Both the position numbers and the translations under genes were made by a program. A DNA stretch of 64,000 nt, taken from positions 2,022,001 to 2,086,000 of the forward strand of contig NZ_CP040058.1 of assembly GCF_005280655.1 (NCBI RefSeq), written 5' to 3'. Below are positions 33,900-44,309 of the stretch, piece after piece. The stretch is from Anaerostipes rhamnosivorans. Its GTDB lineage: Bacteria > Bacillota > Clostridia > Lachnospirales > Lachnospiraceae. Under the pieces are notes generated by a model, which worked only from the letters and a program-made list of their open reading frames with translations, had not been told where the DNA came from and did no database searches. Within the stretch, counting starts at the first letter, position 1, and the number at the start of each line of letters is the position of its first letter.

Positions 33900-34264
33900 G
33901 TAGTTGTTTTTATCCGTAAACGCCTGTTTCTCTCGCTTTGGGCTTTCTGTCTGCGGCGTATCTTTGCCGCGCAATCGGGGCAGTATTTCGCCCGGTTGCT
34001 GCCCGCCGCAAACGTGCTGCCGCATACCGCGCAACGCTTCAAATCGGTTTCCCCGCTGCGGGTGATCTGTTCGCAAAGCTGCCTGTCGGCGGGTAATACC
34101 GCTTCGCGGAAATAGCGGCATAGCAGCGAATAGCTGATACTCTGCACACAAACGCAAGTTTCCCCGTCGTCCAGCAGCAGACAATTCCCGCAATCGTTGT
34201 TTGCACAAGCGGCGCGGGTCATTTTCTTTACGGCGCGGTATTGCTTTTCATCAAGCCTTATCAT
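33896..34264 (-). CDS. Cysteine-rich VLP-domain protein
   Basis: A 122-residue protein with many Cys residues: CANNDCGNCLLLDDGETCVC near residues 20-39, and a C-terminal zinc finger CAVCGSTFAAGSNRAKYCPDC. A basic tail follows. It is a fixed member of Tn1549-like transfer operons, overlapping topB by 4 bp (ATGA), and may bind DNA or RNA; the role is unknown. Confidence 0.85.
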   Translation of the reverse strand: MIRLDEKQYRAVKKMTRAACANNDCGNCLLLDDGETCVCVQSISYSLLCRYFREAVLPADRQLCEQITRSGETDLKRCAVCGSTFAAGSNRAKYCPDCAAKIRRRQKAQSERNRRLRIKTTT

Positions 34265-36336
34265 TTTCGGTTCTGCTCGACGCGGAAGTTTACATACTTG
34301 CCGCCTGTGTCGGCAAGCAGCACAACTCCGTCAAAGGTCTTTCCCGTCTTGGTCGAGTACATACCTTTGATTTTTACCTTTCCGTCTTTCAAAAGGGCGG
34401 CGGCAATCGCCTTTGTGAAAGCCTTTTTGCGCTGCTCAAAAAAGCGGTCATTCTTCCACATCACAAAGCTGCAAGCCCTGTCGGAGCAGTAAAAGTTTTT
34501 CTTGCCCTCGTAAACCGCCGCGCCGCAACGGGGGCAAGTGCCGATTGCTTCCCGCTGCGGGGTAAACAGCTTCGCTTTATCCTCGGAAATCGCGGAATAG
34601 GTCTTGACAAGCCCCGCTGTCATTTCCTCAATCCCGCGCATGAAGTCGGCGGGGCTGTCGCTGCCCTTTGCAATCCCGGTAAGGCGCGTTTCCCATTCTG
34701 CCGTAAGCTGCGGGGACGTAAGGCTGTCGGGCAGAATAGCGACAAGGTTATACCCGTCCTTTGTGGGGATTAGCTTTTTGCCCTTGCGCTCGGCAAAGCC
34801 CGCGCTAATGAGTTTTTCAATGATACCCGCCCGCGTCGCGGTGGTGCCTAACCCTTTGCGCTCCGCGTCCTCCGGCGTGTCCTCCTTTCCCGCACTCTCC
34901 ATAGCCGAAAGTAACGTATCTTCGGTAAATGCCTTTGGGGGCTGCGTGTAACGTTCGGAGATCTCCGCTGCCGGATTGTCAAAGGTCTGCCCCTCGGCAA
35001 GCGGGGGTAAAACCGCTTCCGGCTCTGCGTCCTCGTCCTGTTCCCCGGACGCGGCGCGGGATAGTCTTTCAATCTCGCGCCAACCCTCGCAAAGCGTCGT
35101 CCTGCCCTTTGCGGTAAAGGTATAGCCGCCGCAAGTGAAAACCGCCGTAACCGCTTCATACTCATAGGGCGCGGCAACGGCGCAAAGCAGTTTTGCGCAC
35201 ACAAGGGTCATTAGCTTTTTCTCACTTTCGGCAAGGGAAGAAAAGCCCGTTTTCACAAACTCCGCTGTCGGCAAAATGGCGTGATGGTCGGTTACTTTGC
35301 TGTTGTCGCAAATCCTCGCAAGGTCGGCTTGCAGCTTCACGCCCTGCATAAAGGGGAGAGCAGCGCAAAGGCCGGTGATAAGTTCCTTTGTGCTGCCCTC
35401 CATATCGGAAGTGATATATTTGCTGTCGGTGCGGGGATAGGTCAAAAGCCGTTTTTCATAAAGGGCTTGCGCATAGTCAAGGGTCTGTTTCGCCGTAAAC
35501 CCATACAAACGGTTTGCTTCCCGCTGCAAGGCGGTGAGGTCAAACAGTTTCGGCGGGGCTGCGGTCTTTTTCTCTTTTTTAAGGGAAGTACAAACGGCCT
35601 GCGATTTCTCGCAAGCCGCTTTCATCTGCCGCGCCGCCGCTTCGTCGTCCTGCCTTTCGGAAAGGGCGGCAACGCCGCCAACGTCCAGCCGGACGACATG
35701 ATATTTCTCTTTCTTAAAGCTGCTGATTGCATAGTCGCGGTTTACCAGCATAGCAAGGGTGGGCGTTTGCACTCTGCCGACATTCAATGTTTTATGGTAG
35801 AGGATAGAGAAAAGGCGGGTCGCGTTAATGCCAATGAGCCAATCGGCCTTTGCTCTGCAAAGCGCGGATTGATAGAGGTTGTCATAGCCGCGCCCGTCTT
35901 TGAGATTTGAAAAGCCCTCGCGGATTGCACTTGCTTCCATGCTGCTAATCCAAAGGCGGGAAAAGGGCTTTTTGCAATTCGCCTGTTCATAGACAAAGCG
36001 GAAAATGAGTTCCCCCTCGCGCCCGCTGTCGCAAGCATTGATAATCTCGGTAACGTCGCTGCGGTGCATAAGGTCTTTGAGAATGGAAAACTGCTGCTCC
36101 TTGCCGCTGGCAACAATAAACTGCCACTCCTGCGGGACAATGGGAAGATCGTCGTACTTCCATTTACGGAATTGTTCATTGTAGGTCGCCGCGTCTGCAA
36201 GGCTAATCAAATGCCCGATACACCACGACACAAGGTAGCCGCCGCCCTCAAAATATCCGCTGCGCTTTTCATTCGCGCCCATAACGGCGGCAATCGCCGC
36301 CCCGACGCTCGGTTTTTCTGCAATTACAAGTTTCAT
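34261..36336 (-). CDS. topB: DNA topoisomerase III
   Basis: A 691-residue type IA topoisomerase. The Toprim domain (1-150) has KLVIAEKPSVGAAIAAVMGA and the acidic CDSGREGELIF. The catalytic Tyr lies in KRLLTYPRTDSKYI (near residue 300). A C-terminal zinc ribbon (CPRCGAAVYEGKKNFYCSD, near 590-610) follows. It decatenates single-stranded DNA and probably resolves intermediates during transfer replication. Tn1549-type elements usually encode one. The start overlaps the stop of the upstream DUF4366 gene by 4 bp. Confidence 0.95.
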   Translation of the reverse strand: MKLVIAEKPSVGAAIAAVMGANEKRSGYFEGGGYLVSWCIGHLISLADAATYNEQFRKWKYDDLPIVPQEWQFIVASGKEQQFSILKDLMHRSDVTEIINACDSGREGELIFRFVYEQANCKKPFSRLWISSMEASAIREGFSNLKDGRGYDNLYQSALCRAKADWLIGINATRLFSILYHKTLNVGRVQTPTLAMLVNRDYAISSFKKEKYHVVRLDVGGVAALSERQDDEAAARQMKAACEKSQAVCTSLKKEKKTAAPPKLFDLTALQREANRLYGFTAKQTLDYAQALYEKRLLTYPRTDSKYITSDMEGSTKELITGLCAALPFMQGVKLQADLARICDNSKVTDHHAILPTAEFVKTGFSSLAESEKKLMTLVCAKLLCAVAAPYEYEAVTAVFTCGGYTFTAKGRTTLCEGWREIERLSRAASGEQDEDAEPEAVLPPLAEGQTFDNPAAEISERYTQPPKAFTEDTLLSAMESAGKEDTPEDAERKGLGTTATRAGIIEKLISAGFAERKGKKLIPTKDGYNLVAILPDSLTSPQLTAEWETRLTGIAKGSDSPADFMRGIEEMTAGLVKTYSAISEDKAKLFTPQREAIGTCPRCGAAVYEGKKNFYCSDRACSFVMWKNDRFFEQRKKAFTKAIAAALLKDGKVKIKGMYSTKTGKTFDGVVLLADTGGKYVNFRVEQNRK

Positions 36337-37082
36337 AGATTATCGTCCTCCTGCTCGGTCTGTTCGGTTTCGACTACTTCCGTTTCCTCGTCGTCCTCGT
36401 CAAAATCAAGGTCGTCAAGGCTGCTGCTGCCTTTCGCCGCGTCCTTTTTGGGCTTCAAAATCTTAAAGTAGTAGAACGCGCCGCCGCCCGCTGCGGCAAC
36501 AAGCAGCACGACAAGCAGAATACCCATGCCGCCGCCTTTTTCTTCTTCCGGCGGCTGCTCGGTTTCTTCCGGCTCCGGCTCGGCTTCCACACCCGCGCAC
36601 TCGCTCATGTTGACGCTGCAAACCGGGCAAGCGGTGTTGACGCTTCCGGCAACGCATTTATCGGTGCAGCTACAAACGGGGGCTTCGGTCTGCCCGTCCT
36701 CCATAAGGGCGGTTAAATCCGCTTCGTCCACTTGGTTAAGGAAATGGACGGTATTTTCCCCGTCCTCGGCGCGGTCAATGATGATGTAAAAATAGTTGCC
36801 ACTTTTGGTAACGACGGTGATAAACTGCTTGTCGCCGGACGCTTCACCCGTTATATCGTCCACAAGGGACATATTCCCGTCCGGGGTAAGGGGCTGCGGC
36901 TCATAGCCGCCCGTCGTTTCTTCCGGCTCGGTTTCCGGCGCGGGGGTTTCCTCGGTTACGGGGGTAGGCGTGTCGTCGCTTTCATCGCCACCGCCCGCAT
37001 AAGCGGTAACAGAAAAGCCGCACATGATAACCAGTGCGGCAAGCAATACGGTAAACTTTCGGATTATCTTTTTATTCTTCAT
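36333..37082 (-). CDS. DUF4366 secreted/membrane-anchored protein
   Basis: A 249-residue protein. A signal peptide (MKNKKIIRKFTVLLAALVIM, cleavage near AYAGGG) precedes an acidic Pro/Thr/Glu-rich linker and a DUF4366 domain (about 75-170, with Cys-rich CSCTDKCVAGSVNTACPVC). A C-terminal membrane helix (GMGILLVVLLVAAAGGGAF, about 195-220) and an acidic tail complete it. This matches cell-envelope accessory proteins of CTn elements in gut Firmicutes; a role in mating-pair contact is inference. ATG 37082 starts the signal peptide; longer in-frame starts do not. Confidence 0.88.
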   Translation of the reverse strand: MKNKKIIRKFTVLLAALVIMCGFSVTAYAGGGDESDDTPTPVTEETPAPETEPEETTGGYEPQPLTPDGNMSLVDDITGEASGDKQFITVVTKSGNYFYIIIDRAEDGENTVHFLNQVDEADLTALMEDGQTEAPVCSCTDKCVAGSVNTACPVCSVNMSECAGVEAEPEPEETEQPPEEEKGGGMGILLVVLLVAAAGGGAFYYFKILKPKKDAAKGSSSLDDLDFDEDDEETEVVETEQTEQEDDNL

Positions 37083-37338
37083 TGTCGTTGTCCTCCTGTT
37101 CGGCGGGGTAAGTGGCTTCCGGCTGCGGCAAGGTGATTTCGCCGCTGGCGTAAGCGGAGAGGAACGCGGCAAGCTGCGTCCCGTCAAGGTGTACCGCCTT
37201 TACCATTTGCACGATCTGCGCGTTTTCTTCCTCGACTTTCTGCGCTTCAAGGTCTTTCAGCTTCTTTTGCTGTTCAAGGATTTTTGCCCTCGTTTTCTCA
37301 ATATCCCTTTCGATACGGTCAAGTTTCGTGTTCGCCAT
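37072..37338 (-). CDS. DUF4315 coiled-coil protein
   Basis: An 88-residue protein. The first half is a continuous charged helix (KLDRIERDIEKTRAKILEQ) likely to form a coiled coil. The end is acidic (AEQEDNDNEE) and overlaps the start of the DUF4366 gene by 11 bp. DUF4315 and DUF4366 are a fixed pair in these elements. AGGAG lies 8 bp before ATG 37338; ATG 37344 is an alternative. Function unknown. Confidence 0.82.
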   Translation of the reverse strand: MANTKLDRIERDIEKTRAKILEQQKKLKDLEAQKVEEENAQIVQMVKAVHLDGTQLAAFLSAYASGEITLPQPEATYPAEQEDNDNEE

Positions 37339-37344
37339 AGTCAT

Positions 37345-38067
37345 TTACTCCTTTCCAAACTGTTCTTTCCATGAATAGCTGCGCCCCAATCCCTTAACGG
37401 TTTTAAGATAGGGCATAGCGTTTTCTTCCAAAGTCGCCGCCCGGTTAAATAGATCGGGATAGTGTTCTTTGAGATATAAAATCTCTTGTTTCTTCATGCT
37501 CGGACAAAAGAAACAGGACGATTTACCCGGCTGCGGCAATCCTGCCGCTTTGATTTCCCGGATACAATCGTCCCTGTTCCAGCCCCATTCTTCAATGAGG
37601 GGGTAGCGGTTATGATATTTTTTGTCGGCTTCGTTGTACTTGCGGGAATGTTCATACCGTTTCACTTCTCCCGCGTCATAGCCGATATAGCGGTTGACTT
37701 TCTCGCCGCGCTGCCATACTTCGCGGCAAGGCGCATAGTGGTTGCAAAACTTTTCCTGCGGTGCGATTTTGTGTTTCTGCGAACAACGCTTATGCCCGTA
37801 GGCAATCGACGGGAGCGTATGAGAGCGCAAGCACTCGGTTTCAAGAGATAGGCGGTTGCCGTAGCGGTCAACATACTGCACAACGGTAATCTGCGGCATA
37901 CCGTGTTCCGCAAGCCATTGATTGATTATCTCGATAAATTGATAGGTATGCGGGTGTTCCGCGCCCGTATCGGCAAAGGTGATAAGGTCAATCGGGATTT
38001 TGTGCTTGTATAGGCCAATAAGTAAGGCGGCACTATTCGTGCCGCCGCCAAAAGATACAATATTCAT
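37345..38067 (-). CDS. PP-loop ATPase, PAPS reductase/DndC-like
   Basis: A 240-residue protein of the adenine-nucleotide alpha-hydrolase group. The PP-loop is SFGGGTNSAALL at residues 5-16, followed by LITFADTGAEHPHTYQF. Several Cys residues are present (CSQKHKIAP, CNHYAPCREVW, CFFCPSMKK) and could carry sulfur or a metal cluster. PAPS reductases, tRNA thiolases and the DNA phosphorothioation protein DndC share this fold. No sulfate-assimilation partner is present, and the neighbours are DNA methylases, so nucleic-acid modification is more plausible than cysteine synthesis. The substrate is unknown. Confidence 0.8.
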   Translation of the reverse strand: MNIVSFGGGTNSAALLIGLYKHKIPIDLITFADTGAEHPHTYQFIEIINQWLAEHGMPQITVVQYVDRYGNRLSLETECLRSHTLPSIAYGHKRCSQKHKIAPQEKFCNHYAPCREVWQRGEKVNRYIGYDAGEVKRYEHSRKYNEADKKYHNRYPLIEEWGWNRDDCIREIKAAGLPQPGKSSCFFCPSMKKQEILYLKEHYPDLFNRAATLEENAMPYLKTVKGLGRSYSWKEQFGKE

Positions 38068-38080
38068 TTTTCAACTCCTT

Positions 38081-40051
38081 TTAATTGTAATTTAACCGCC
38101 CGTAGGCGTAAAAGTGGGATTGCCAATAGCTGGTGTCCAGCTTTGAATACTGGATAGGGTCGCCACAATGCAGCATGACGGGGCTTCCGTCCCCGTCCTC
38201 GCCCACATAAATCCCCACATGGGAAACGCCGGGGGTGTCGTATGTACCCGTAAAGAACACCAAATCCCCCGGCTGCGGGTTAGAAACAGGGGTTGAGATG
38301 TTGTAAAGCCCTTGCGCCCCAAGTCTGCCCGTATTGTATAGGCCGCTGTTCGTCAACACATAACTCACAAAGCCGCTGCAATCAAAAGAGGTTTCCGGGG
38401 TGCTGCCGCCCCACACATAGGGAAAACCGACGTATTTATCTGCTTCCTCCATGAGCCGCGCAAACTTTTCATCGGAACCCAGCAGCGCGGCGGGTACTTC
38501 ATAATCGGCGGGCGGGTTTTCATAGTATTTAGACACATAGCCGGATTGCGGGAAAAGGTCGGGTCTGTTTCCCAGCGACGACATATACATAGCGTACATG
38601 GATAGCTGTTCTTCGCCCATGATGTAAACGGGGACATGGGAGAGGTTGAAGTTTTCCAAATCCACATGAAGAATGTAATAGTTATAGGGGACTTCAACCG
38701 TATAGGGGTTGCCCTCGCTGTCCGTCCTTGTTTCGGTGCGGTAGCGTACCTGTACTTCTTCCTCGACCGTCAAGATATACTGTTTCTCAAAGAGCATTTC
38801 AAGGGTGCTTTGCACTTCATCGAGTGTAAACACGCCCTCATGCCACGCGGAAAGGATAGAAATTAGCACATAGGGGTCATGCTCGATCTCGTCCGCGTTT
38901 ACCCGGTATTCGTCATAGCCGGGGTATTCGCTTTCGATATTGTCCAGCATATCTTGTAACTCGGCTTCCATAGCGGCATACGCGCTTTCCGCGCCCGTTA
39001 TATCCGCGTCCTCGGAGAGATAGGACGACGCAATCAAGCCGCTGCCGCTGTTGCCGCCAAAGAGGGAGCAAGAGGACAGCCCGCCGAAAAGCAGCAGCAC
39101 GATAAAGGCAATCCCGCCCACAATCAAGCAGCCTTTCCAATGCCGGACAACAAAGAACGTCGCCCGTTTGGTTTCCTGCGCGGTTTTCTTCGCCGCCTTT
39201 GCGGTGGCTTCAGCGGTTTTTTTCGCTTTGCCGCCCGCTTTCAGCGTTTTTGCATACTGCTTTTTAATGCGCTGCTTCTGCCAAAAACGGGAAATGGGGT
39301 TGGAGTGCGCAAGCGCGGGGTTATCGTGCAACGCCTTTTGATAGAGAAAATCTGCGTTTGCCTTTACCGCTTGTTTTTCCGCTGCCGCCGCTGCCCGGTA
39401 GGGTTTCAGCTTATGGCGGCGTATGCCGCCCTTAACTGCCCGCGCCGCCATGCCGCCCGCTTTCTCTCCGGCAAGTTCTACCCGGTGCCCGCTTTCCACA
39501 CCGACGTTTTCTTTCTCTACCTCGTAGATTTTCCCATGTACGGTACTGTTTAACTCCTGTGCCGGACGGGATAAGGGGTTATGCCGCAACTTGCCGTTTG
39601 GGGGCTTATCCGTCTTTTCAAAGGAAAGGCGCGTCTTTGCCTTGCCTTTCGCTTCGTCAAAAACGCGCTCTTTCTTGATTTTGGTCTGCTTGGGGATAGC
39701 CGCCCGCGCTGCGTCTAAACAGTCTGCCGCCTTATCCGATTTCTTGATCGCTTTTTGAAGTTCCGGCGTTGCCCGTTCCGCTTCGGAAAACTGCAAGCGG
39801 GAAGAATGGGTTTTAGGCTGCGTCGCGTCAAGGGCTTTTTTCTCCGCGCCTTTTGCTGCGTGTCGCTCAATCTCTGCGCCGATATGCTGCACAACCTTTT
39901 CCGCTGCCACCCCTGCGGGGGCTGAATAGTTTTCTTCCTGCGGCCTTTCGCTGATACTGGACGTTTCGCCCGTCGTGAGGTTTTCCGCAACCGCACCGTC
40001 GCGGGTCATTTTTTGCGTTACCTTGTCGGGGGCTTTCAGTTCCTTGCTCAA
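38081..40051 (-). CDS. Conjugation-associated NlpC/P60 peptidoglycan hydrolase
   Basis: A 656-residue membrane protein. A long basic cytoplasmic region (1-300, Lys/Ala-rich, disordered) is followed by one membrane helix ([19 protein letters not shown], about 309-327). An extracellular stalk comes next, then a C-terminal NlpC/P60 domain (about 530-656) with catalytic Cys in [13 protein letters not shown] and His in [10 protein letters not shown]. It should cut cell-wall peptides to open a path for the transfer channel, like VirB1 or Tn916 Orf14. It overlaps the DNA methylase gene by 4 bp. Confidence 0.92.
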   Translation of the reverse strand: MSKELKAPDKVTQKMTRDGAVAENLTTGETSSISERPQEENYSAPAGVAAEKVVQHIGAEIERHAAKGAEKKALDATQPKTHSSRLQFSEAERATPELQKAIKKSDKAADCLDAARAAIPKQTKIKKERVFDEAKGKAKTRLSFEKTDKPPNGKLRHNPLSRPAQELNSTVHGKIYEVEKENVGVESGHRVELAGEKAGGMAARAVKGGIRRHKLKPYRAAAAAEKQAVKANADFLYQKALHDNPALAHSNPISRFWQKQRIKKQYAKTLKAGGKAKKTAEATAKAAKKTAQETKRATFFVVRHWKGCLIVGGIAFIVLLLFGGLSSCSLFGGNSGSGLIASSYLSEDADITGAESAYAAMEAELQDMLDNIESEYPGYDEYRVNADEIEHDPYVLISILSAWHEGVFTLDEVQSTLEMLFEKQYILTVEEEVQVRYRTETRTDSEGNPYTVEVPYNYYILHVDLENFNLSHVPVYIMGEEQLSMYAMYMSSLGNRPDLFPQSGYVSKYYENPPADYEVPAALLGSDEKFARLMEEADKYVGFPYVWGGSTPETSFDCSGFVSYVLTNSGLYNTGRLGAQGLYNISTPVSNPQPGDLVFFTGTYDTPGVSHVGIYVGEDGDGSPVMLHCGDPIQYSKLDTSYWQSHFYAYGRLNYN

Positions 40052-41004
40052 TCTTCATCACCTCCAATCCGCTGTTTTGCAAGTTCGCAATAGTCGGGGT
40101 TTAACTCAATGCCGATATAGCGGCGGTTAAGCCGTTTTGCTACCATGCCCGTCGTGCCGCTGCCGAAAAAGGGGTCAAGGACAATCCCGCCGATGGGACA
40201 GCCCGCCAAAATGCACGTTTCCGCAAGTTTCGGCGGGAACGCTGCGAAATGCCCGCCATGATAGCCGACATTGTTAATCTGCCAAACGTTGCGGCGGCTG
40301 CGGACGGGAGAAATCAACTCGTCGGCGTATGCGCCCTTTTCGCGGGGGCGGTTGATTTTCTGCGGTTGGTTTTGCCCCGGAACAGTAACGTTATACTTAT
40401 TTCCTTTGCTAACTCCGCTTTTCAGCCGCCCCGCCGTTGTGGGGGCTATCGGCTCGGCTACTGCTTGCCAATCGTAATAATACTTCTTTGACTTGGTAAG
40501 CAGAAACACATATTCATAGCAGCGGGTCGGCCTGTCCCGCGTGCTTTCCGGCATGGGGTTTGTTTTGTGCCAAATGATAGAACTGCGCAAATACCAACCG
40601 TCGCCCCGCAAGGCGAGGGCTACAAGCCACGGAATACCAATTAAATCTTTGGGCTTGCAGCCGGGGGCGCGGTGGTTAAACGCCACTTGCTGCCCGTTCC
40701 TGCCTTTGGGGTATTTGGGGTCTTGGTGGTCGGCTTTGCTGCCTGTGCCGCAATAAGTGTCCGCGATATTCAGCCAACAAGTACCCTCCGGCGTAAGCAC
40801 CCGCTTTACCTCATGGAATACCGCCGTAATACGGGAAACATATTCCTCCGGCGTTGCTTCCCGTCCGATCTGCCCGTCTGCGCCGTAGTCCCGCAAGGCA
40901 TAGTAGGGTGGGGACGTTACGCAACAATCAACTGCATTTTCCGGCAAGGTTTGAAGCACCTGCAAGCTGTCGCCGCAATAGATTTTGTCCATTTCTATCC
41001 TCAT
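40048..41004 (-). CDS. DNA methyltransferase (beta-class, N6-A or N4-C)
   Basis: A 318-residue SAM-dependent DNA methylase. Catalytic motif [14 protein letters not shown] (near residue 30) comes before SAM motif [18 protein letters not shown] (near residue 285), the beta-class order. TSPPY is common in N4-cytosine and some N6-adenine enzymes. No restriction endonuclease is adjacent, so it is an orphan methylase that could mask the element from host restriction. The target sequence is unknown. The start ATG 41004 overlaps the virB4 stop (ATGA) and has GAGGTG upstream. Confidence 0.9.
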   Translation of the reverse strand: MRIEMDKIYCGDSLQVLQTLPENAVDCCVTSPPYYALRDYGADGQIGREATPEEYVSRITAVFHEVKRVLTPEGTCWLNIADTYCGTGSKADHQDPKYPKGRNGQQVAFNHRAPGCKPKDLIGIPWLVALALRGDGWYLRSSIIWHKTNPMPESTRDRPTRCYEYVFLLTKSKKYYYDWQAVAEPIAPTTAGRLKSGVSKGNKYNVTVPGQNQPQKINRPREKGAYADELISPVRSRRNVWQINNVGYHGGHFAAFPPKLAETCILAGCPIGGIVLDPFFGSGTTGMVAKRLNRRYIGIELNPDYCELAKQRIGGDED

Positions 41005-43397
41005 GCCGACACCTCGCCGGGTTTGGTCGTCATTACACGATAGAGTTCCGTATCTTGCGGGAAACGGTCAATAAAGGGCAAAATCACGTTGCCATAGAAG
41101 ATAAGCCCCTCGCCCGCGTCGGAATGGGTTACATAGGTCATTTGCTGCTGCGAAATGTTAAGCTGCTTTGCAAGGATTTCCCTGTCGCCCTGGGCTTGGT
41201 TGAGCATATACACAAAATCGCTGTTTTCAAAAATGTTCTCCACCTCGCGGGACGATAACAAATCTTTCACGTTTTGGGTGATACCTGTCGGAATACCGCC
41301 CCATTTTCTAAAACGCTTCCAAATCTCAACGCTGTACGCTGCGGTCTGTTCCTCTTTGAGCAGCAAATGAAACTCGTCGATATAGTACCGCGTCGCCTTG
41401 CCTTCGCTGCGGTTTATGGTAACTCTGTTCCAAACTTGATCTTGGACAATGAGCATACCGAGTTTTCGTAGCTGGGTGCCGAGTTCTTTAATATCAAAGC
41501 AGACAAGGCGGTTGTGAATGTCAACGTTTGTTTGGTGGTTAAACACGTTCAAACTGCCATTTACATAGAGTTCCAATGCCGACGCGATACGCTGCGCTTC
41601 CTTTTCCGGCTGCTTCTTGATTTCATTGTAGAGGTCGCCCAAAATCGGCATATTCTCCGGCTTCGGGTCTGCAAGGTAGCTGCGGTACACGCTGATAACG
41701 GCGCGGTCAATCAAAGTCTTTTCAACCGCTTCCAGCCCGTTTTTGCCGCCCATAATCAACTCGCAAAAGGAAAGGATAAAATCGCTCTTTAAGGCTATGG
41801 GCGTGTCGCCCTCGCTGTAATTGAGGTTTATATCCATCGGGTTAATGTACTGCGTGCTGTTCTGCGAAACCTTGATAACCTGCCCTTTCAGCCGTTCCAC
41901 AAGGGGGTAATATTCCGCTTCCGGGTCGCAAATGATAATATCGTCTGCGGTAATGAGAAAAGCGTTGGTGATCTCGCGCTTTGCCGAAAAACTCTTGCCG
42001 CTGCCGGGTGTGCCGAGTATCAAGCCGTTAGGGTTCTTCAGCCTTTTCCTGTCGCACAAAATCATGTTATTCGATAATGCGTTTAAGCCGTAATACAACG
42101 CTTCGCCGCTTTGGAACAGCTCTTGTACCGTAAAGGGGACGAAAATGGCGGTGCTGGAAGTCGTCAAGCCCCGCTGGATTTGGATTAGGTTTTCGCCCAA
42201 TGGGATAGAGGACATAAGCCCCTGTTCCTGCCGGTAGTCAAGGCGGGTGAGCATACAGTTGTATTTCTGTGCGATACTTGCGGCCTGAAATACGTCGTTG
42301 TCCAATTTCTGCTTTGTGTCTGCCACATTCAAAACTAACAGCGTAAGCAAAAACATTCGCTCGTTCCGGCTCTGCAAATCCCGCAAAAGGTTTTTCGCTT
42401 CGCCGCCGTAGGTGGCAAGGTCGGACGGAATTATATCCATATCGTAGCCGCTGCGGATTGCCTTTTTCTGTTCCTCGATTTTCATACGGTCAAGGTCGGT
42501 GATTTTCCGCTTGATCGTCTTGATCGCTTCGTTGTGGTCGATACTCTGAATGTGCAGATTGACGACAATCCCGTTTTCCGCTTCCATGAAGTCGGCAAGC
42601 ATACGGTCTGAAAGTTCCGGCGCGGCAATCTGCAAAAAGGAAACCGCGCCAAACTTCCCGCCCATTTGAAACATTCGCCCGTCGCCAAAACGGAAAGAGG
42701 ACGGGGCAATAAAGTCTTTGACGGAAAGGCCGCTTACGGGTAGCCATTCCCACGCAAAGTTGAAGCGTTCCCCGTCCGGGTGGAAAAGCCCATGCAGCAC
42801 TTCAAGCCGCTGCTTCCCGTCCAATACCCGCGCCGCCGCGCCGATCACCTTAAAATGGTTGAGGGTGTCCGTTTCGATACGGGCAAGCCGCGCCCGCGCC
42901 GATTTAATATCTTTTGCTTCAATGGTAAAGGTGAGAAACTTTGTCTTGATAAGCCCGTTGTTGCCGCGTTCAAGCTGTGTTTGCAGCATTTCGGTGTATT
43001 CGGCTCTGATACTGTCAAAGTCGTCATTCTGTGGGGCAATCGTGATACTGCTCTTGAAATCCTCCTTGTTCGCATGGCGGCTGATTAAGGAAAGCTGCAC
43101 ACTGATAGAAGCGTCAAAAGAGTTATACATATCGCAAAGGGCTTCAAAAATGGCGGTCTTGTCGTCCGGCTGCGCAAGCTGATAGTTAATATCTTCAAAC
43201 TCAATGCACTTGGAATACCGCCCGTTTGCAAGGCGGCAAATCCCGTCCTTATACATTCGTTCAAACGGTATGCTGTCCTGCGCCGTATGGGGCTTCCCGT
43301 CGCCCTTTGACTGCCGGATAAGCGCGTCGATCTGTTTCTTTTCCTGCCGCGTAAGTTTACGCTTTTTGTTTTGGGTCTTTCCCTTTTCCTTTGACAA
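41001..43397 (-). CDS. virB4: VirB4-like conjugation ATPase
   Basis: A 798-residue type IV secretion ATPase (TraE/CagE group). Walker [20 protein letters not shown] lies near residue 450, Walker B appears as YIDEFHLLL near residue 680, and an RNase H-like N-terminal half precedes them. It energises channel assembly and substrate passage at the inner membrane face. It overlaps the PrgI gene by 41 bp, the usual arrangement because PrgI is the VirB3-like partner. Confidence 0.94.
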   Translation of the reverse strand: MSKEKGKTQNKKRKLTRQEKKQIDALIRQSKGDGKPHTAQDSIPFERMYKDGICRLANGRYSKCIEFEDINYQLAQPDDKTAIFEALCDMYNSFDASISVQLSLISRHANKEDFKSSITIAPQNDDFDSIRAEYTEMLQTQLERGNNGLIKTKFLTFTIEAKDIKSARARLARIETDTLNHFKVIGAAARVLDGKQRLEVLHGLFHPDGERFNFAWEWLPVSGLSVKDFIAPSSFRFGDGRMFQMGGKFGAVSFLQIAAPELSDRMLADFMEAENGIVVNLHIQSIDHNEAIKTIKRKITDLDRMKIEEQKKAIRSGYDMDIIPSDLATYGGEAKNLLRDLQSRNERMFLLTLLVLNVADTKQKLDNDVFQAASIAQKYNCMLTRLDYRQEQGLMSSIPLGENLIQIQRGLTTSSTAIFVPFTVQELFQSGEALYYGLNALSNNMILCDRKRLKNPNGLILGTPGSGKSFSAKREITNAFLITADDIIICDPEAEYYPLVERLKGQVIKVSQNSTQYINPMDINLNYSEGDTPIALKSDFILSFCELIMGGKNGLEAVEKTLIDRAVISVYRSYLADPKPENMPILGDLYNEIKKQPEKEAQRIASALELYVNGSLNVFNHQTNVDIHNRLVCFDIKELGTQLRKLGMLIVQDQVWNRVTINRSEGKATRYYIDEFHLLLKEEQTAAYSVEIWKRFRKWGGIPTGITQNVKDLLSSREVENIFENSDFVYMLNQAQGDREILAKQLNISQQQMTYVTHSDAGEGLIFYGNVILPFIDRFPQDTELYRVMTTKPGEVSA

Positions 43398-43749
43398 TCG
43401 CCCGTACCTCCTTATCTAATCGCTCCTGCCGCGCAAGGGCGGTATAAAAATTGTTGGTCTGATAAGGTCGCTCTTTGGGGCGAAGAAACTTCACTTCCAC
43501 AAATTGCCGTATAATCACTTCCAGCGGTTGCCCGTTCTTCTCGTACATAGCGAGTAGGAACATGGGCAGCATGGCAAGCACCATGCACAAAGCCGCCGTT
43601 GTCGTTCCCGCGCTGTCCTTTGTCAAAAAGAATAGCGGTAGCCCGATAGCCACCGCCGCGCCGAAACAGAGTAATTGTCTTTTGGTAAGGTTGAACATTA
43701 CCTTGCTCTTGATTTTGGTTAAATCCTTTGGGACGGTTACATACGCCAT
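43357..43749 (-). CDS. PrgI-family (VirB3-like) membrane protein
   Basis: A 130-residue protein. Two adjacent membrane helices (about residues 27-42 and 48-68) follow an N-terminal KVMFNLTKRQL motif that is characteristic of PrgI. The C-terminal part is basic and cytosolic. It anchors VirB4 to the secretion channel. The frame extends upstream to 43869, but ATG 43749 starts the conserved MAYVTVPKDL sequence and follows AGGAGG. Confidence 0.9.
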   Translation of the reverse strand: MAYVTVPKDLTKIKSKVMFNLTKRQLLCFGAAVAIGLPLFFLTKDSAGTTTAALCMVLAMLPMFLLAMYEKNGQPLEVIIRQFVEVKFLRPKERPYQTNNFYTALARQERLDKEVRAIVKGKGKDPKQKA

Positions 43750-43750
43750 T

Positions 43751-44299
43751 TCAAACCTCCTTTCCGGCAAACCGTATGTCGCTTTTGATTTCATTTCCCC
43801 ATACGTCCCAACCAGGGGTATGCTGCCTTGCAAACAGTTCAATACGCGGTAGGTCGCCCATAAGGGCAAGTATCTTTTCCCGCGTTATATCCGGCTTTTT
43901 GCTGTGCTGCTCAACAGGGGAAATAATAAATTGATGTACCTTGTTTGATTGTCGCTTCGGGTGTCCTTTGGTAGCAAGCAAGCAGATTTCCGCATTTCCT
44001 CGCGTCCAAAAGCCCAAGCCATAAAACCAAGTGGGCGATTTCCGATTTTGCTTTAACCATACAAAGGCAACGGATTTATAGGTAAATCCCCAAGCCTTGA
44101 TTAACTGCAACGCTTCTTTAAGCTGCGGGAACGTCGCCCATAGGAATAAAATACAGTCCTTATCCGCAATTTCTTTGACGGGTAAAGCGCAAAGTTCCTC
44201 AATACTCATAGTGGGATAGTGCTTTTCCGCTGCGCCCTGTACCTTGCTTCTCGCGTATCTCCAAGGGGGATCGGCGTAAATGATTTTGTATTTCTTCAT
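43751..44299 (-). CDS. MT-A70-family adenine methyltransferase
   Basis: A 182-residue N6-adenine methylase. The catalytic motif is ADPPW (near residue 10, YKIIYADPPWRY), followed by ILFLWATFPQL and AEICLLATKGHP. Members methylate DNA or RNA adenines; on mobile elements they usually modify DNA. It is inserted between the trbL-like and prgI genes in the transfer operon and leaves only 1-10 bp gaps, so it is expressed with the channel genes. It is the second methylase of the element. Confidence 0.92.
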   Translation of the reverse strand: MKKYKIIYADPPWRYARSKVQGAAEKHYPTMSIEELCALPVKEIADKDCILFLWATFPQLKEALQLIKAWGFTYKSVAFVWLKQNRKSPTWFYGLGFWTRGNAEICLLATKGHPKRQSNKVHQFIISPVEQHSKKPDITREKILALMGDLPRIELFARQHTPGWDVWGNEIKSDIRFAGKEV

Positions 44300-44309
44300 C
44301 TGCACCCCC

